From: an uncultured Bacteroidales bacterium
Lineage (GTDB): Bacteria > Bacteroidota > Bacteroidia > Bacteroidales > F082
Direction of reading: 5' to 3'
Assembly (NCBI GenBank): GCA_905234765.1
Contig: CAJOIF010000008.1
Coordinates: 1-56,315, forward strand
DNA length: 56,315 nt
Part shown: positions 35,103-43,204 of the stretch, piece by piece
How the letters are laid out: the number at the start of each line of letters is the position of its first letter
Position numbering within the stretch: the first letter of the stretch is position 1
Notes under the pieces: model-generated
Seen by the model: the letters and a program-made list of their open reading frames with translations, nothing else
Databases searched by the model: none
Told to the model about the DNA's origin: nothing
Translations under genes and position numbers: made by a program

Positions 35103-35438
35103 ATGAATCAATTGGATTATTTCAAAGGCTTGAATTTAGCCATTACCATCAGCGCCAAGGACGGCGAGATTTTGTATCAAAACGACAGTTCCATTGAGGT
35201 GAACGGCGATGCCCGTGGCCGCGACCTGATGAAATGCCACAACGAGCGCTCGCAGAAAATCATACAACATCTTTTGAATGATGCTGCCACCAATGTCTAT
35301 ACGATTTCAAAGAAAGGCAAACGCAAACTGATATACCAGACGCCGTGGTACGAAGACGATGCCAAGCAGGTGGTTGGCGGCCTCGTGGAATTCTCCATCA
35401 TCCTGCCTGAGGAGATGCCGCATTACGACAGGGGCTAA
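35103..35438 (+). CDS. Stand-alone PAS-domain protein
   Basis: This 111-residue protein consists of a single PAS-like fold. The pattern GLNLAITISAKDGEILYQNDSS, then GRDLMKCHNERSQKIIQHLLND, NVYTISKKGKRKLIYQTPWYED and GGLVEFSIILPEEMPHYDRG matches small PAS proteins of anaerobes. It has no kinase, cyclase or DNA-binding domain and no membrane span, so any sensing role would require a partner. The ATG follows a -7 element; it is convergent with ackA. Confidence 0.75.
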   Translation: MNQLDYFKGLNLAITISAKDGEILYQNDSSIEVNGDARGRDLMKCHNERSQKIIQHLLNDAATNVYTISKKGKRKLIYQTPWYEDDAKQVVGGLVEFSIILPEEMPHYDRG

Positions 35439-35452
35439 CGCACTGTCGCTTT

Positions 35453-35534
35453 GCGTCATTGCGAGGAGGAACGACAAAGCAATCCAGACATGAGGTTTGT
35501 CGTCTGGATTGCTTCACTTTGTTCGCAATGACGC
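35453..35534. repeat. Paired-hairpin intergenic repeat (GCGTCATTGCGA type)
   Basis: The perfect 12-bp ends GCGTCATTGCGA (35453-35464) and TCGCAATGACGC (35523-35534) enclose an inner 13-bp stem AAGCAATCCAGAC / GTCTGGATTGCTT (35477-35489 with 35502-35514). CGTCATTGCGAGGA...GCAATCC words are a widespread class of dispersed bacterial repeat. The element fills the gap between two convergent genes and may serve as their common transcript end. Confidence 0.8.
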
Positions 35535-35546
35535 ATTCGCGTCTAA

Positions 35547-36752
35547 TTACTTGGTAACCAGGTTGTAAGTATCTTGAGCGATGACGAACTCCTCGTCGGT
35601 GGGATACACCACCACGGTGACTTTCGAGTTGGGCGTGCTGATGACACCGGCGTCGCCAATGGTTTCTTTGTTCATTTGACGGTCGTATTCAATGCCGAGG
35701 CCTTCCATGTTCTCAAGAATGGCTTCACGCATGAACCAGGCGTTCTCGCCGATGCCGCCCGTCATCACGATAATGTCGGCACCGTTCATCACAGCCATGT
35801 AGGCTCCGATGTACTTCTTCACGCGGTGGGCGAACATGTTGAAGGCGTATGTGCAACGCTCGTCGCCTTCTTCCTTGGCGGCGCGCACGTCACGCATGTC
35901 TTGCTTGCCGCCCGTGATGCCCACAAGACCAGATTTCTTGTTCACCAAAGTGTTCATCTCTTTGGTGCCGAGGCCTTCCTTGTCCATGATGTACATGAAA
36001 GCGCCAAGGTCGAGGTCACCAGTGCGGCTGCCCATCACAAGGCCTTCAACGGGTGTGAAGCCCATCGAGGTCTCCACCGACTTGCCATATTCCACGGCGG
36101 CGATGGAGGCACCACTGCCGAGGTGGCAGGTCACGATTTTCGACTGCTTCCAGTCCTTGCCGACGAAAGCGGCGGCCTTCTCGGCCACGTATTTGTGGCT
36201 GGTGCCGTGGAAGCCGTAACGACGGATGCGGTACTTCTCATAGTATTCGTAAGGCAGGGCATAGAGATAAGCCTCGGCGGGCATAGTGCTGTGGAACGAG
36301 GTGTCGAACACGGCCGCCATCGGGATGCCGGGGAGCACCGCTTCCATGGCTGCGATGCCTTGTAAGGCACCCGGATTGTGCAGCGGAGCGAGGTCGCAGA
36401 GGTCCTTGATCATGCTGATGACATTGTCATCAATGAGGACGCTATGGGAGAACTTCTCGCCACCGTGGGCCACGCGGTGACCGACGGCGTTGATTTCCTT
36501 CAGGTCCTTGATGACACCCATCTTCGGGTCCACCAAAGCCTTGAGCACCAGCTTGATGCCTTCGGTGTGGTTCGGGATGGGAAGTTGTTCGTAATATTTC
36601 TCACCATTGTATTTGTGGGTGAATTCGCCCATTTCGAGGCCGATGCGCTCCAAGAGGCCCTTGGCTAATAGTTTGGATGAATTGGCGTTTTCCATCTCCA
36701 ACAATTGGTATTTGATGGAGGAACTGCCGCAGTTTAATACGAGGATTTTCAT
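35547..36752 (-). CDS. ackA: Acetate kinase
   Basis: This 401-residue enzyme transfers phosphate from acetyl phosphate to ADP, giving acetate and ATP. It has the signature VLNCGSSSIKYQL at the N-terminus, RRYGFHGTSHKYV in the middle, HLGSGASIAAV, and MTGGIGENAW. Length is standard. The start lies 19 bp after the pta stop, so the genes form the classic pta-ackA pair for substrate-level phosphorylation. Transcription comes from the pta promoter. Confidence 0.97.
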   Translation of the reverse strand: MKILVLNCGSSSIKYQLLEMENANSSKLLAKGLLERIGLEMGEFTHKYNGEKYYEQLPIPNHTEGIKLVLKALVDPKMGVIKDLKEINAVGHRVAHGGEKFSHSVLIDDNVISMIKDLCDLAPLHNPGALQGIAAMEAVLPGIPMAAVFDTSFHSTMPAEAYLYALPYEYYEKYRIRRYGFHGTSHKYVAEKAAAFVGKDWKQSKIVTCHLGSGASIAAVEYGKSVETSMGFTPVEGLVMGSRTGDLDLGAFMYIMDKEGLGTKEMNTLVNKKSGLVGITGGKQDMRDVRAAKEEGDERCTYAFNMFAHRVKKYIGAYMAVMNGADIIVMTGGIGENAWFMREAILENMEGLGIEYDRQMNKETIGDAGVISTPNSKVTVVVYPTDEEFVIAQDTYNLVTK

Positions 36753-36771
36753 TATGTTGATTGTTTAATTG

Positions 36772-37785
36772 TTATTTCTGTTTCTGCGCAATAGCCTGAT
36801 TACACGTGATGGCGACCAATTTGTAGACATCATCAATCGAGCAGCCGCGGCTGAGGTCGTTGCAGGGCTTGGCGAGACCTTGCAGCACGGGACCGACAGC
36901 TTCGGCACCAGCGAGACGTTGCACGAGCTTGTATGCGATGTTGCCGACTTCCAAGCAGGGGAACACCAGCGTGTTGGCCTTGCCAGCGACAGGGCTGCCC
37001 GGGGCCTTGCTTGAACCGACAGACGGCACGATGGCGGCGTCGGCTTGCAGTTCACCGTCGAGGACGAGGTCGGGACGACGCTCCTTGGCGATACGGGTGG
37101 CTTCGATGACCTTATCGACGACTTCGTGCTTGGCACTGCCCTTGGTGGAGAAGCTCAAGATGGCCGTGACGGGGTCGATTTTGGCGATGGCCTTAGCGGT
37201 ATCGGCGGTGCAGATGGCGATTTCGGCCAGCTGCTCGGCTGTCGGCATAGGCGTGACGGCGCAGTCGGCGAAGACCATGCGGCCATCGGTGCCGTAAGGA
37301 CAACCTTCGGGCAGGAACATCGTGAAGGCACCGCTGACACAACTCACGCCAGGAACGGTCTTGATGATTTGCAGGGCGGGACGGAGCATGTCCCCCGTGG
37401 TGCTACGGGCACCGCTGACGAGACCGTCGGCCTCACCAGCCTTAACCAGCAGGATGCCGAGGTACATGAAGTTGCCTGCCAAGTCGTAGGCCTGCTCAGG
37501 AGTCATGCCCTTGGCCTTGCGGATTTCGAAAAGGAGGTCGGCATATTTCTGACGCTCGGGGTTGCTCATCGGGTCGATGATGCGGGCCTTGCCGATGTTT
37601 TTCAGACCAAATTCAGCGGTCATTTCCTTAATCTTCTCGGCGGGACCGATGAGGATGATGTCAGCCACGTTGTCGGCCAAAAGCTGGTCGGCGGCTTTCA
37701 GGGTGCGGGGTTCGTCGCCCTCGGGGAGCACAATGCGCTGCTTGTTAGCTTGCGCGTTGGCAATGATTTCTTGCATTAAGTTCAT
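36772..37785 (-). CDS. pta: Phosphate acetyltransferase
   Basis: This 337-residue short-form enzyme converts acetyl-CoA and phosphate into acetyl phosphate. The core includes ILPEGDEPRTLKAADQLL-like residues near 18-38, GLVSGARSTTGDMLRPALQII, and a C-terminal GLAKPCNDLSRGCSIDDV. It lacks the N-terminal DRTGG/regulatory domain of long enzymes such as E. coli Pta, as is usual for Bacteroidota. It precedes ackA by 19 bp. The leader contains a GC-rich repeat block at 37827-37901 downstream of the promoter. Confidence 0.95.
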   Translation of the reverse strand: MNLMQEIIANAQANKQRIVLPEGDEPRTLKAADQLLADNVADIILIGPAEKIKEMTAEFGLKNIGKARIIDPMSNPERQKYADLLFEIRKAKGMTPEQAYDLAGNFMYLGILLVKAGEADGLVSGARSTTGDMLRPALQIIKTVPGVSCVSGAFTMFLPEGCPYGTDGRMVFADCAVTPMPTAEQLAEIAICTADTAKAIAKIDPVTAILSFSTKGSAKHEVVDKVIEATRIAKERRPDLVLDGELQADAAIVPSVGSSKAPGSPVAGKANTLVFPCLEVGNIAYKLVQRLAGAEAVGPVLQGLAKPCNDLSRGCSIDDVYKLVAITCNQAIAQKQK

Positions 37786-37826
37786 TTTCTTCAGTTTATT
37801 GTATTAAAGATTATAGTTTGCAATTT

Positions 37827-37901
37827 GACGCGAGACTGCGGGACGCGGGACGCGGGACGCGAGTCATGGTCTCGTGTCTCATCGTCTCGTGTCCCGAGTC
37901 C
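37827..37901. repeat. GCGGGAC tandem repeat with inverted CTCGTGTC words
   Basis: Three exact tandem copies of GCGGGAC (37838-37858) are followed by CGAGTC and by the nearly complementary words GTCTCGTGTC and GTCTCGTGTCCCGAGTC. The block lies in the 5' leader of pta-ackA and could fold into strong hairpins. A related block occurs at 56141-56186. Confidence 0.7.
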
Positions 37902-37914
37902 ATTTTTGAACCTG

Positions 37915-37946
37915 CAAAACTACTGACTTATTCTCGTTTTTGCAAA
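37915..37946 (-). promoter_or_regulatory. Promoter of pta-ackA
   Basis: On the minus strand TTTG (37946-37943) is followed after 20 bp by TAGTTTTG (37922-37915). The resulting leader is about 120 nt and contains the GC-rich repeats. Confidence 0.65.
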
Positions 37947-38027
37947 CTTTTCTTTTGCCAAAGATAATTCCATACATTTTTCCGCAATAATTTTATTAAA
38001 TAGGAGTTATCCAACCTGAATAACCAC

Positions 38028-38035
38028 TATTTTTG
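38028..38035 (+). promoter_or_regulatory. -7 element for the Bat operon
   Basis: TATTTTTG matches TAnnTTTG; it lies 110 bp before the moxR ATG. The leader would include the hairpin repeat at 38069-38106. Confidence 0.55.
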
Positions 38036-38068
38036 CACACTTTTTGACGGCCACGTGCGTCAGCCCTT

Positions 38069-38106
38069 TCCCCCTTTTAAGGGGGTGCCCGAAGGGCGGG
38101 GGATTA
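38069..38106. repeat. CCCCCTTTTAAGGGGG / GCCCGAAGGGC hairpin repeat
   Basis: CCCCCTT and AAGGGGG form one stem and GCCC-GAA-GGGC another, followed by GGGGGATT. The segment is the reverse complement of 1637-1672 with few changes, showing a dispersed family. It lies in the leader of the Bat operon. Confidence 0.7.
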
Positions 38107-38145
38107 CTGAACAACTGATAACAGAACAACTAAACAACTGACACA

Positions 38146-39138
38146 ATGATAGAGACAGACATTCGTGAACTGAACGAAAAAATCCAGCGTGAGAGTCAAT
38201 TCCTTGACCTCATCAACCTCGAAATGAATAAGGTCATCGTCGGACAAAAACAGATGACCGAACGCCTTTTGATCGGCTTGTTGGCCAACGGCCATATCCT
38301 GCTTGAGGGTGTGCCAGGTCTAGCCAAGACATTGGCTATCAAGTCGATGGCGAGTGCCATTGATGCCGGCTTCGCCCGTATCCAATTCACTCCTGACCTG
38401 TTGCCTGCCGACCTCATCGGCACGCTGATCTACAGCCAGAAAAAGGAGGAGTTTGTGGTGCGTCGTGGCCCCATCTTCGCCAACTTCGTGCTGGCAGATG
38501 AAATCAACCGTTCGCCTGCTAAGGTGCAAAGTGCTTTGCTTGAAGCCATGCAGGAGCATCAGGTGACCATCGGCGATGAGACCTTCAAGCTGCCGGATCC
38601 ATTCCTCGTGATGGCTACCCAAAACCCCATCGAGCAGGAGGGTACCTATCCGCTGCCTGAGGCACAGGTGGACCGATTCATGCTGAAGGTGATCATCAAC
38701 TACCCCAAGAAGGACGAGGAGAAACTGATTCTGCGTCAGCAGATTGCAAGTGCTGGCGCGAAAATCAACGCCGTGGTGAAGCCCGAGGATATCATCCGCG
38801 CCCGCGAAGTGTGCCGCGAGATTTACCTTGACGAGAAGATTGAGAACTACATTACCGACATCGTCTTCGCCTCCCGTTATCCTTCTGATTACAAGCTGAA
38901 GAAGTTTGCCAACATGATCAGCTACGGTGGCTCGCCGCGTGCCACCATCAACCTGGCCCTTGCCGCAAAGGCCTATGCCTTTATCAAGCACCGTGGCTAT
39001 GTCATTCCCGAGGACATCCGTGCCGTGGCTCCCGATGTGATGCGTCACCGTATTGGTCTGACCTACGAGGCTGAGGCTGAAAATATTACCACTGAAGAAA
39101 TCATCACCGAAATATTGAACACTGTTGAAGTGCCGTAA
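38146..39138 (+). CDS. MoxR-family AAA+ ATPase
   Basis: This 330-residue MoxR ATPase has Walker A GVPGLAKT (55-62), Walker B VLADEINRSPAKVQSALLEAMQE, and sensor I MATQNPIEQEGTYPLPEAQVDRF. MoxR proteins work with VWA-domain proteins as chaperone-like assembly factors; the next genes encode DUF58 and two VWA proteins. It opens the Bat operon and lies 87 bp before the DUF58 gene, a gap that contains a hairpin repeat. Confidence 0.93.
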   Translation: MIETDIRELNEKIQRESQFLDLINLEMNKVIVGQKQMTERLLIGLLANGHILLEGVPGLAKTLAIKSMASAIDAGFARIQFTPDLLPADLIGTLIYSQKKEEFVVRRGPIFANFVLADEINRSPAKVQSALLEAMQEHQVTIGDETFKLPDPFLVMATQNPIEQEGTYPLPEAQVDRFMLKVIINYPKKDEEKLILRQQIASAGAKINAVVKPEDIIRAREVCREIYLDEKIENYITDIVFASRYPSDYKLKKFANMISYGGSPRATINLALAAKAYAFIKHRGYVIPEDIRAVAPDVMRHRIGLTYEAEAENITTEEIITEILNTVEVP

Positions 39139-39141
39139 TTT

Positions 39142-39195
39142 GTAGGGCTGTCACACTGTGGCAGCCGCTGTAGGGACGCACCGCGTGCGTCCACC
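39142..39195. repeat. GTAGGG-type double hairpin between moxR and DUF58 gene
   Basis: Two short stems occur: an imperfect one from GTAGGGCTGTCACA with TGGCAGCC, and GGACGCAC-CGC-GTGCGTCC (39174-39192). The GTAGGGACGCAC word resembles GTAGAGACGCGG at 55931. It lies within the operon and may set relative expression of moxR and the downstream genes. Confidence 0.65.
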
Positions 39196-39225
39196 AAAAA
39201 CGTATCGTAATGGATTGATTTATTT

Positions 39226-40104
39226 ATGGAATCAACAGAAATATTCAAAAAAGTCCGCAAAATCGAAATCAAGACGCGAGGCCTCTCGAACCACATCTTC
39301 TCGGGACAGTACCACAGTGCATTCAAAGGGCGTGGTATGACCTTTAGCGAGGTGCGTGAGTATGAGTACGGCGACGACATCCGCAACATTGACTGGAATG
39401 TCACGGCCCGTTTCAATCGGCCTTTTGTCAAGATTTTTGAGGAGGAGCGTGAGATGACGGTCATGCTGCTCATCGACGTGTCGGGCTCCAATGACTTCGG
39501 CTCGCAAAGTCAGTCGAAGCGTGACCTGACTGCCGAATTGGCAGCAGTATTGGCGTTTTCTGCCATCCAGAACAACGACAAGGTCGGCGTGATTTTCTTC
39601 AGCAGCAAGATAGAGAAGTTCATCCCGCCGAAGAAGGGCAGCTCGCACATCCTGCGCATCATCCGTGAAATCGTCGACTTCAAGCCAGTTGAGCGTGGCA
39701 CCGACATTGGCGAGGGCCTGCGTTTCCTGACTTCGGCCATCAAGCGTCGCACTACGGCCTTCCTCATCTCCGACTTCATGACGGACAAGAGCTTCGAGAA
39801 AGAGATGCAGATTGCTGCCAACAAGCACGACCTCGTCGCCCTGCGCATCACCGACCGCCGTGAAATGGACATTCCCAAGGTGGGCCTGGTGAAGTTCCGC
39901 GACTCGGAAACGGGCAAGGAACGCTGGGTGGACACGTCGAGCCGTGCCTGGCACAATGCCTACCAGCAGATGATTCAGTACAAATCGGCGGAATTGAACC
40001 GTGAGTTTACCAAACATGGCATCGACAACTCGTTGATTTACACCGATGAAGACTATGTAAAGCCTTTGATGCAACTCTTTAAGAAAAGGGAGGCAAGAAG
40101 ATGA
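39226..40104 (+). CDS. DUF58-domain protein of the Bat operon
   Basis: This 292-residue protein is of the DUF58 family, with the signature YEYGDDIRNIDWNVTARFNRPFVKIFEEERE and a VWA-like core LLIDVSGSNDFGS with a D-x-S-x-S metal-site pattern. DUF58 proteins nearly always follow moxR. It lacks signal peptide and membrane spans. Its stop overlaps the next start by 4 bp (ATGA). It probably acts with MoxR on the membrane VWA proteins encoded downstream. Confidence 0.9.
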   Translation: MESTEIFKKVRKIEIKTRGLSNHIFSGQYHSAFKGRGMTFSEVREYEYGDDIRNIDWNVTARFNRPFVKIFEEEREMTVMLLIDVSGSNDFGSQSQSKRDLTAELAAVLAFSAIQNNDKVGVIFFSSKIEKFIPPKKGSSHILRIIREIVDFKPVERGTDIGEGLRFLTSAIKRRTTAFLISDFMTDKSFEKEMQIAANKHDLVALRITDRREMDIPKVGLVKFRDSETGKERWVDTSSRAWHNAYQQMIQYKSAELNREFTKHGIDNSLIYTDEDYVKPLMQLFKKREARR

Positions 40105-41156
40105 AGAAAACTATTTTGTTTTTGATATTGGCACTGATAACGTTTGGCCTCAAGGCCCAAAATGTGGAGGTGGAAGGCAAGGTGGAGAGCAAGGACGTGC
40201 AGGTGGGTAAGCCTTTCACGCTCGATTTGAGCCTCAAGGTACCCTACGGCTGGTTCGTGGAATGGAACGATTTCGCCATCGACACGCTGTCGGAGCAAAT
40301 CGACATCATCAAGCGCGGCCACGTGGAACGCACCGCCGATGCAGACAGTAATGTTATTGTCCGTCAACAGCTTACCTTGATGACCTTCGACACGGGACAA
40401 ATTCGACTGCCTGCCGTTGGCCTGCTATACGCTCGGTCGTTCGACGACCCAAACCGTTTGCAAGCCTTCACGGAACCCATTGATTTGTATGCCACTACGA
40501 TAACCGTTGATACTTTGCAGCCTTACAAGCCCATCGTGGAGCCCATCGCCGCACCGATTCAGATGAAAGAGGTGTTCCCATGGATTCTTGCCTTGCTCGT
40601 TGCGGTTTTGTTGGGCATTGGCGTTGTGTTGCTGGTCAAGCGGCGTAAGCGCAAGGTGGATGCTGATGGTAACATCGTCCGAGGCCCTGTCATCCCGCCT
40701 TACGACAAAGCTGTCGGCGACTTGAAGAAGTTGCGCGAAGAAAAGATGTGGCAGACGGGTAAGGTGAAGGAATACTTCTCTTCGCTGACTGACATTGCCC
40801 GTGAGTACATCGAAGGCCAATTCGGCGTGAATGCTGTCGAGATGACGACCGATGACATCATGGAGGAAATCAAGCCGTTGCGCTTCCCGAAGGAAACCTA
40901 CGACAAGCTGAAAGACACTATGGAAGTCGCTGATTTGGTGAAGTTCGCAAAGTATTCCGCTTCAACCTTTGAAAGCGACACCGCCTTGAGTAGCATGACG
41001 GAGTTTGTCAACGAGAGCTACGCGCATTATCAAAAGACATTGTCGCCATCTGCGTCCTCGCAGACGGAATCTGATTGCGAGACGCAATCAGCGACAATGA
41101 AGTCAGACTGCGAGACGCAGTCAGCGACAATGAGGGAGGAGGTGAAAGATGTTTGA
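40101..41156 (+). CDS. Bat-operon membrane protein with signal peptide and repeat-derived tail
   Basis: This 351-residue protein has a signal peptide (ending LKA-QN), an extracytoplasmic beta-rich region of about 150 residues (VEVEGKVESKDVQVGKPFTLDLSLKV-like, resembling the start of BatD), a membrane span near 160-180 followed by KRRKRK, and a cytoplasmic helical region. It corresponds to the small protein often found between DUF58 and batA in Bacteroidota. The C-terminal ~37 residues contain SDCETQSATM twice and are encoded by DNA made of three successive hairpins (41050-41122), unlike the rest of the gene. The stop overlaps batA by 8 bp. Confidence 0.78.
   Translation: MKKTILFLILALITFGLKAQNVEVEGKVESKDVQVGKPFTLDLSLKVPYGWFVEWNDFAIDTLSEQIDIIKRGHVERTADADSNVIVRQQLTLMTFDTGQIRLPAVGLLYARSFDDPNRLQAFTEPIDLYATTITVDTLQPYKPIVEPIAAPIQMKEVFPWILALLVAVLLGIGVVLLVKRRKRKVDADGNIVRGPVIPPYDKAVGDLKKLREEKMWQTGKVKEYFSSLTDIAREYIEGQFGVNAVEMTTDDIMEEIKPLRFPKETYDKLKDTMEVADLVKFAKYSASTFESDTALSSMTEFVNESYAHYQKTLSPSASSQTESDCETQSATMKSDCETQSATMREEVKDV
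41050..41122. repeat. Three successive hairpins inside a coding tail
   Basis: CTGCG-tcct-CGCAG (41050-41063), CTGATTGCG-aga-CGCAATCAG (41071-41091) and GACTGCG-aga-CGCAGTC (41106-41122) follow one another. The last two are variants of one 33-bp unit and encode the duplicated decapeptide of the preceding protein's tail. Confidence 0.75.
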
Positions 41157-42150
41157 GAACATTGAATTTGCGAATCCCAAGCTGCTGTGGTTCTTGCTCT
41201 TGGTGCCCGCTTTGATCGTCTGGTACGTTGTGCGCCACAAGAAGCAGGAAACCGCGTTGAGCTTTTCCGACCTGAAAGGAATGGTCAAGCTGCCCAAGAC
41301 CTGGAAAGCCTATTTGCGCCATCTGCTTTTTGCCATGAAAATGGCGGCTTTGGCGCTGCTCATCGTGGCTTTGGCCCGTCCGCAAAGCGCTTCGACCAAC
41401 TCTACTTCCAACATCGAGGGTATCGACATTGTGTTGGCGATGGATGTCTCGGGCTCCATGTTGGCCCGCGACCTCAAGCCTGACCGACTGACGGCTGCCA
41501 AGAACGTGGCCTCCGACTTCGTGAAAGGTCGCCCGGGCGACCGCATGGGATTGGTCATCTTCTCGGGCGAGACCTTCACCCAAGTGCCCTTGACTACCGA
41601 CCATGGCGTGATGCTCAACATGCTGGCCGAGATGAAGAATGGCCTCATTGACGACGGCACAGCCATCGGTGACGGTTTGGCGACAGCCATCAGCCGACTC
41701 AAGGACAGCGAGGCCATCTCGAAAGTGGTCATTCTGTTGACCGATGGCATGAACAACGCGGGCTCCGTTGACCCATATACGGCTGCCGAAATCGCGAAAC
41801 TCTATGGCATCCGTGTTTACACCATCGGCGTGGGTACTTATGGCACTGCGCCCTATCCAGTGCAGAATCCTTTTGGCGGCACCGTCCTCCAACAGATGAA
41901 GGTTGAGATTGACGAGAAACTGCTGACCACCATCGCCAACTCGACGGGAGGCAAGTATTTCCGCGCCAACAATAACCAGAAGTTGGACGAGATTTATCAG
42001 GAAATCGACAAGTTGGAACGTTCCAAGATTGAGGTAACGGAGTTCCGCCGCCTCCACGAGGAGTTCTATCCCTTGGTGGCATGGGCTTTGGCCTTACTGC
42101 TGCTCGAGTTCCTTTTGCGTAAGACTATTTTCAGAACTTTAACCGATTAA
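41149..42150 (+). CDS. batA: BatA: membrane VWA-domain protein
   Basis: This 333-residue protein has two N-terminal membrane spans (about 10-28 and 62-80), a VWA domain with MIDAS motif MDVSGSML and a DGMNNAG loop, and a C-terminal membrane span (ALALLLLEFLL) with basic end. It is one of the Bacteroides aerotolerance proteins, thought to form a membrane complex with BatB-E and MoxR. The batB gene starts 4 bp after its stop. It is about 330 residues as in other species. Confidence 0.92.
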   Translation: MFENIEFANPKLLWFLLLVPALIVWYVVRHKKQETALSFSDLKGMVKLPKTWKAYLRHLLFAMKMAALALLIVALARPQSASTNSTSNIEGIDIVLAMDVSGSMLARDLKPDRLTAAKNVASDFVKGRPGDRMGLVIFSGETFTQVPLTTDHGVMLNMLAEMKNGLIDDGTAIGDGLATAISRLKDSEAISKVVILLTDGMNNAGSVDPYTAAEIAKLYGIRVYTIGVGTYGTAPYPVQNPFGGTVLQQMKVEIDEKLLTTIANSTGGKYFRANNNQKLDEIYQEIDKLERSKIEVTEFRRLHEEFYPLVAWALALLLLEFLLRKTIFRTLTD

Positions 42151-42154
42151 AGTC

Positions 42155-43204
42155 ATGGAAAACGTATTGCGATTTGAACACCCTGAACACCTTTACTGGT
42201 TGATTGTCATCCCGGTACTGGCCATTATCTATATCCTGTTCCGCATCGGTCAGAAGCGCCGTTTTGAGCGTTTCGCACAAATTGGGATGCGCGAACAATT
42301 GATGCCGAGTTTTTCTACCCGCCGTGCTAATTTCAAGTTCGTCATCTTTTTGCTGATGGTTGCCTGTGTCATCTTGGCCATGGCCAACTTGCAGAGCGGC
42401 AGCAAGATGGAGGAGGTGAAGCGCGAGGGCATTGACCTTTATTTGGCTGTGGACGTCTCCAATTCAATGAATGCGGAAGACATCGTCCCAAGCCGTCTTG
42501 AACGCTCCAAACAGGCCATCAACAAACTCATCTCCGAGATGAAGGGCGACCGTATTGGCGTTATCGTTTTTGCCGACAAAGCTTTCGTGCAGTTGCCCAT
42601 CACCACCGACTATTCGGCGGCGAGAATGTTTCTCTCCACGGTCAATACGAGTCTGGTGGCCTCGCAAGGGACAGCCATCGCCGAGGCTATCCATCTGGCG
42701 ATGAAGTCGTTCAGCGAAGAGGAGCACAGCAAGGCCATCGTCATCATCTCCGATGGCGAGGACCATGAGAATGACGCTGCCGTGAAAGCTGCCCAAGAAG
42801 CGGCCAAACACAGTATCCGCATCTATACTATTGGCATGGGCCTTCCCGACGGTGCCCCGATTCCGGAATACAACCAATATGGGCATCAGACCGGCTACCG
42901 CAAGGATCGCCTGGGTAACACCATCATCACCAAACTCAATGAGCCGATGCTGCAACAGATAGCGACGGCGGGCAACGGACTTTATGTCCGCGCTAGCAAT
43001 TCCAACGTCGGTTTGGAGAAGATTTACGATGATATTGAGAAACTCGACAAGACAGAAATCGAAGCCAAAGTCTTCACGGACTATGAGGATCAGTTCCAGT
43101 GGTTTGTGGGGACGGCCATCATCTTGTTACTCATCGAAATCCTAATTTCATCAAGTAAGAAGGAGTGGGAGAGGAAGTTTAATATTTTTGAGAAGAAGCA
43201 ATGA
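42155..43204 (+). CDS. batB: BatB: membrane VWA-domain protein
   Basis: This 349-residue protein has the BatA plan: N-terminal spans about 13-30 and 62-78, a VWA domain with VDVSNSMN as MIDAS motif, SDGEDHEN in the metal-site loop, and a C-terminal span (VGTAIILLLIEILI). Its stop overlaps batC by 4 bp (ATGA). BatA and BatB probably interact in the inner membrane with their VWA domains facing the periplasm. Confidence 0.92.
   Translation: MENVLRFEHPEHLYWLIVIPVLAIIYILFRIGQKRRFERFAQIGMREQLMPSFSTRRANFKFVIFLLMVACVILAMANLQSGSKMEEVKREGIDLYLAVDVSNSMNAEDIVPSRLERSKQAINKLISEMKGDRIGVIVFADKAFVQLPITTDYSAARMFLSTVNTSLVASQGTAIAEAIHLAMKSFSEEEHSKAIVIISDGEDHENDAAVKAAQEAAKHSIRIYTIGMGLPDGAPIPEYNQYGHQTGYRKDRLGNTIITKLNEPMLQQIATAGNGLYVRASNSNVGLEKIYDDIEKLDKTEIEAKVFTDYEDQFQWFVGTAIILLLIEILISSSKKEWERKFNIFEKKQ

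Larger units (their letters stand above)
37786..38145. other. 360-base intergenic region between divergent pta and moxR
   Basis: No gene is visible. From left to right it holds the pta leader, the GC-rich repeat block (37827-37901), the pta promoter (37915-37946), AT-rich DNA, the moxR -7 element (38028-38035), and a C/G hairpin repeat (38069-38106) inside the moxR leader. Confidence 0.7.
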
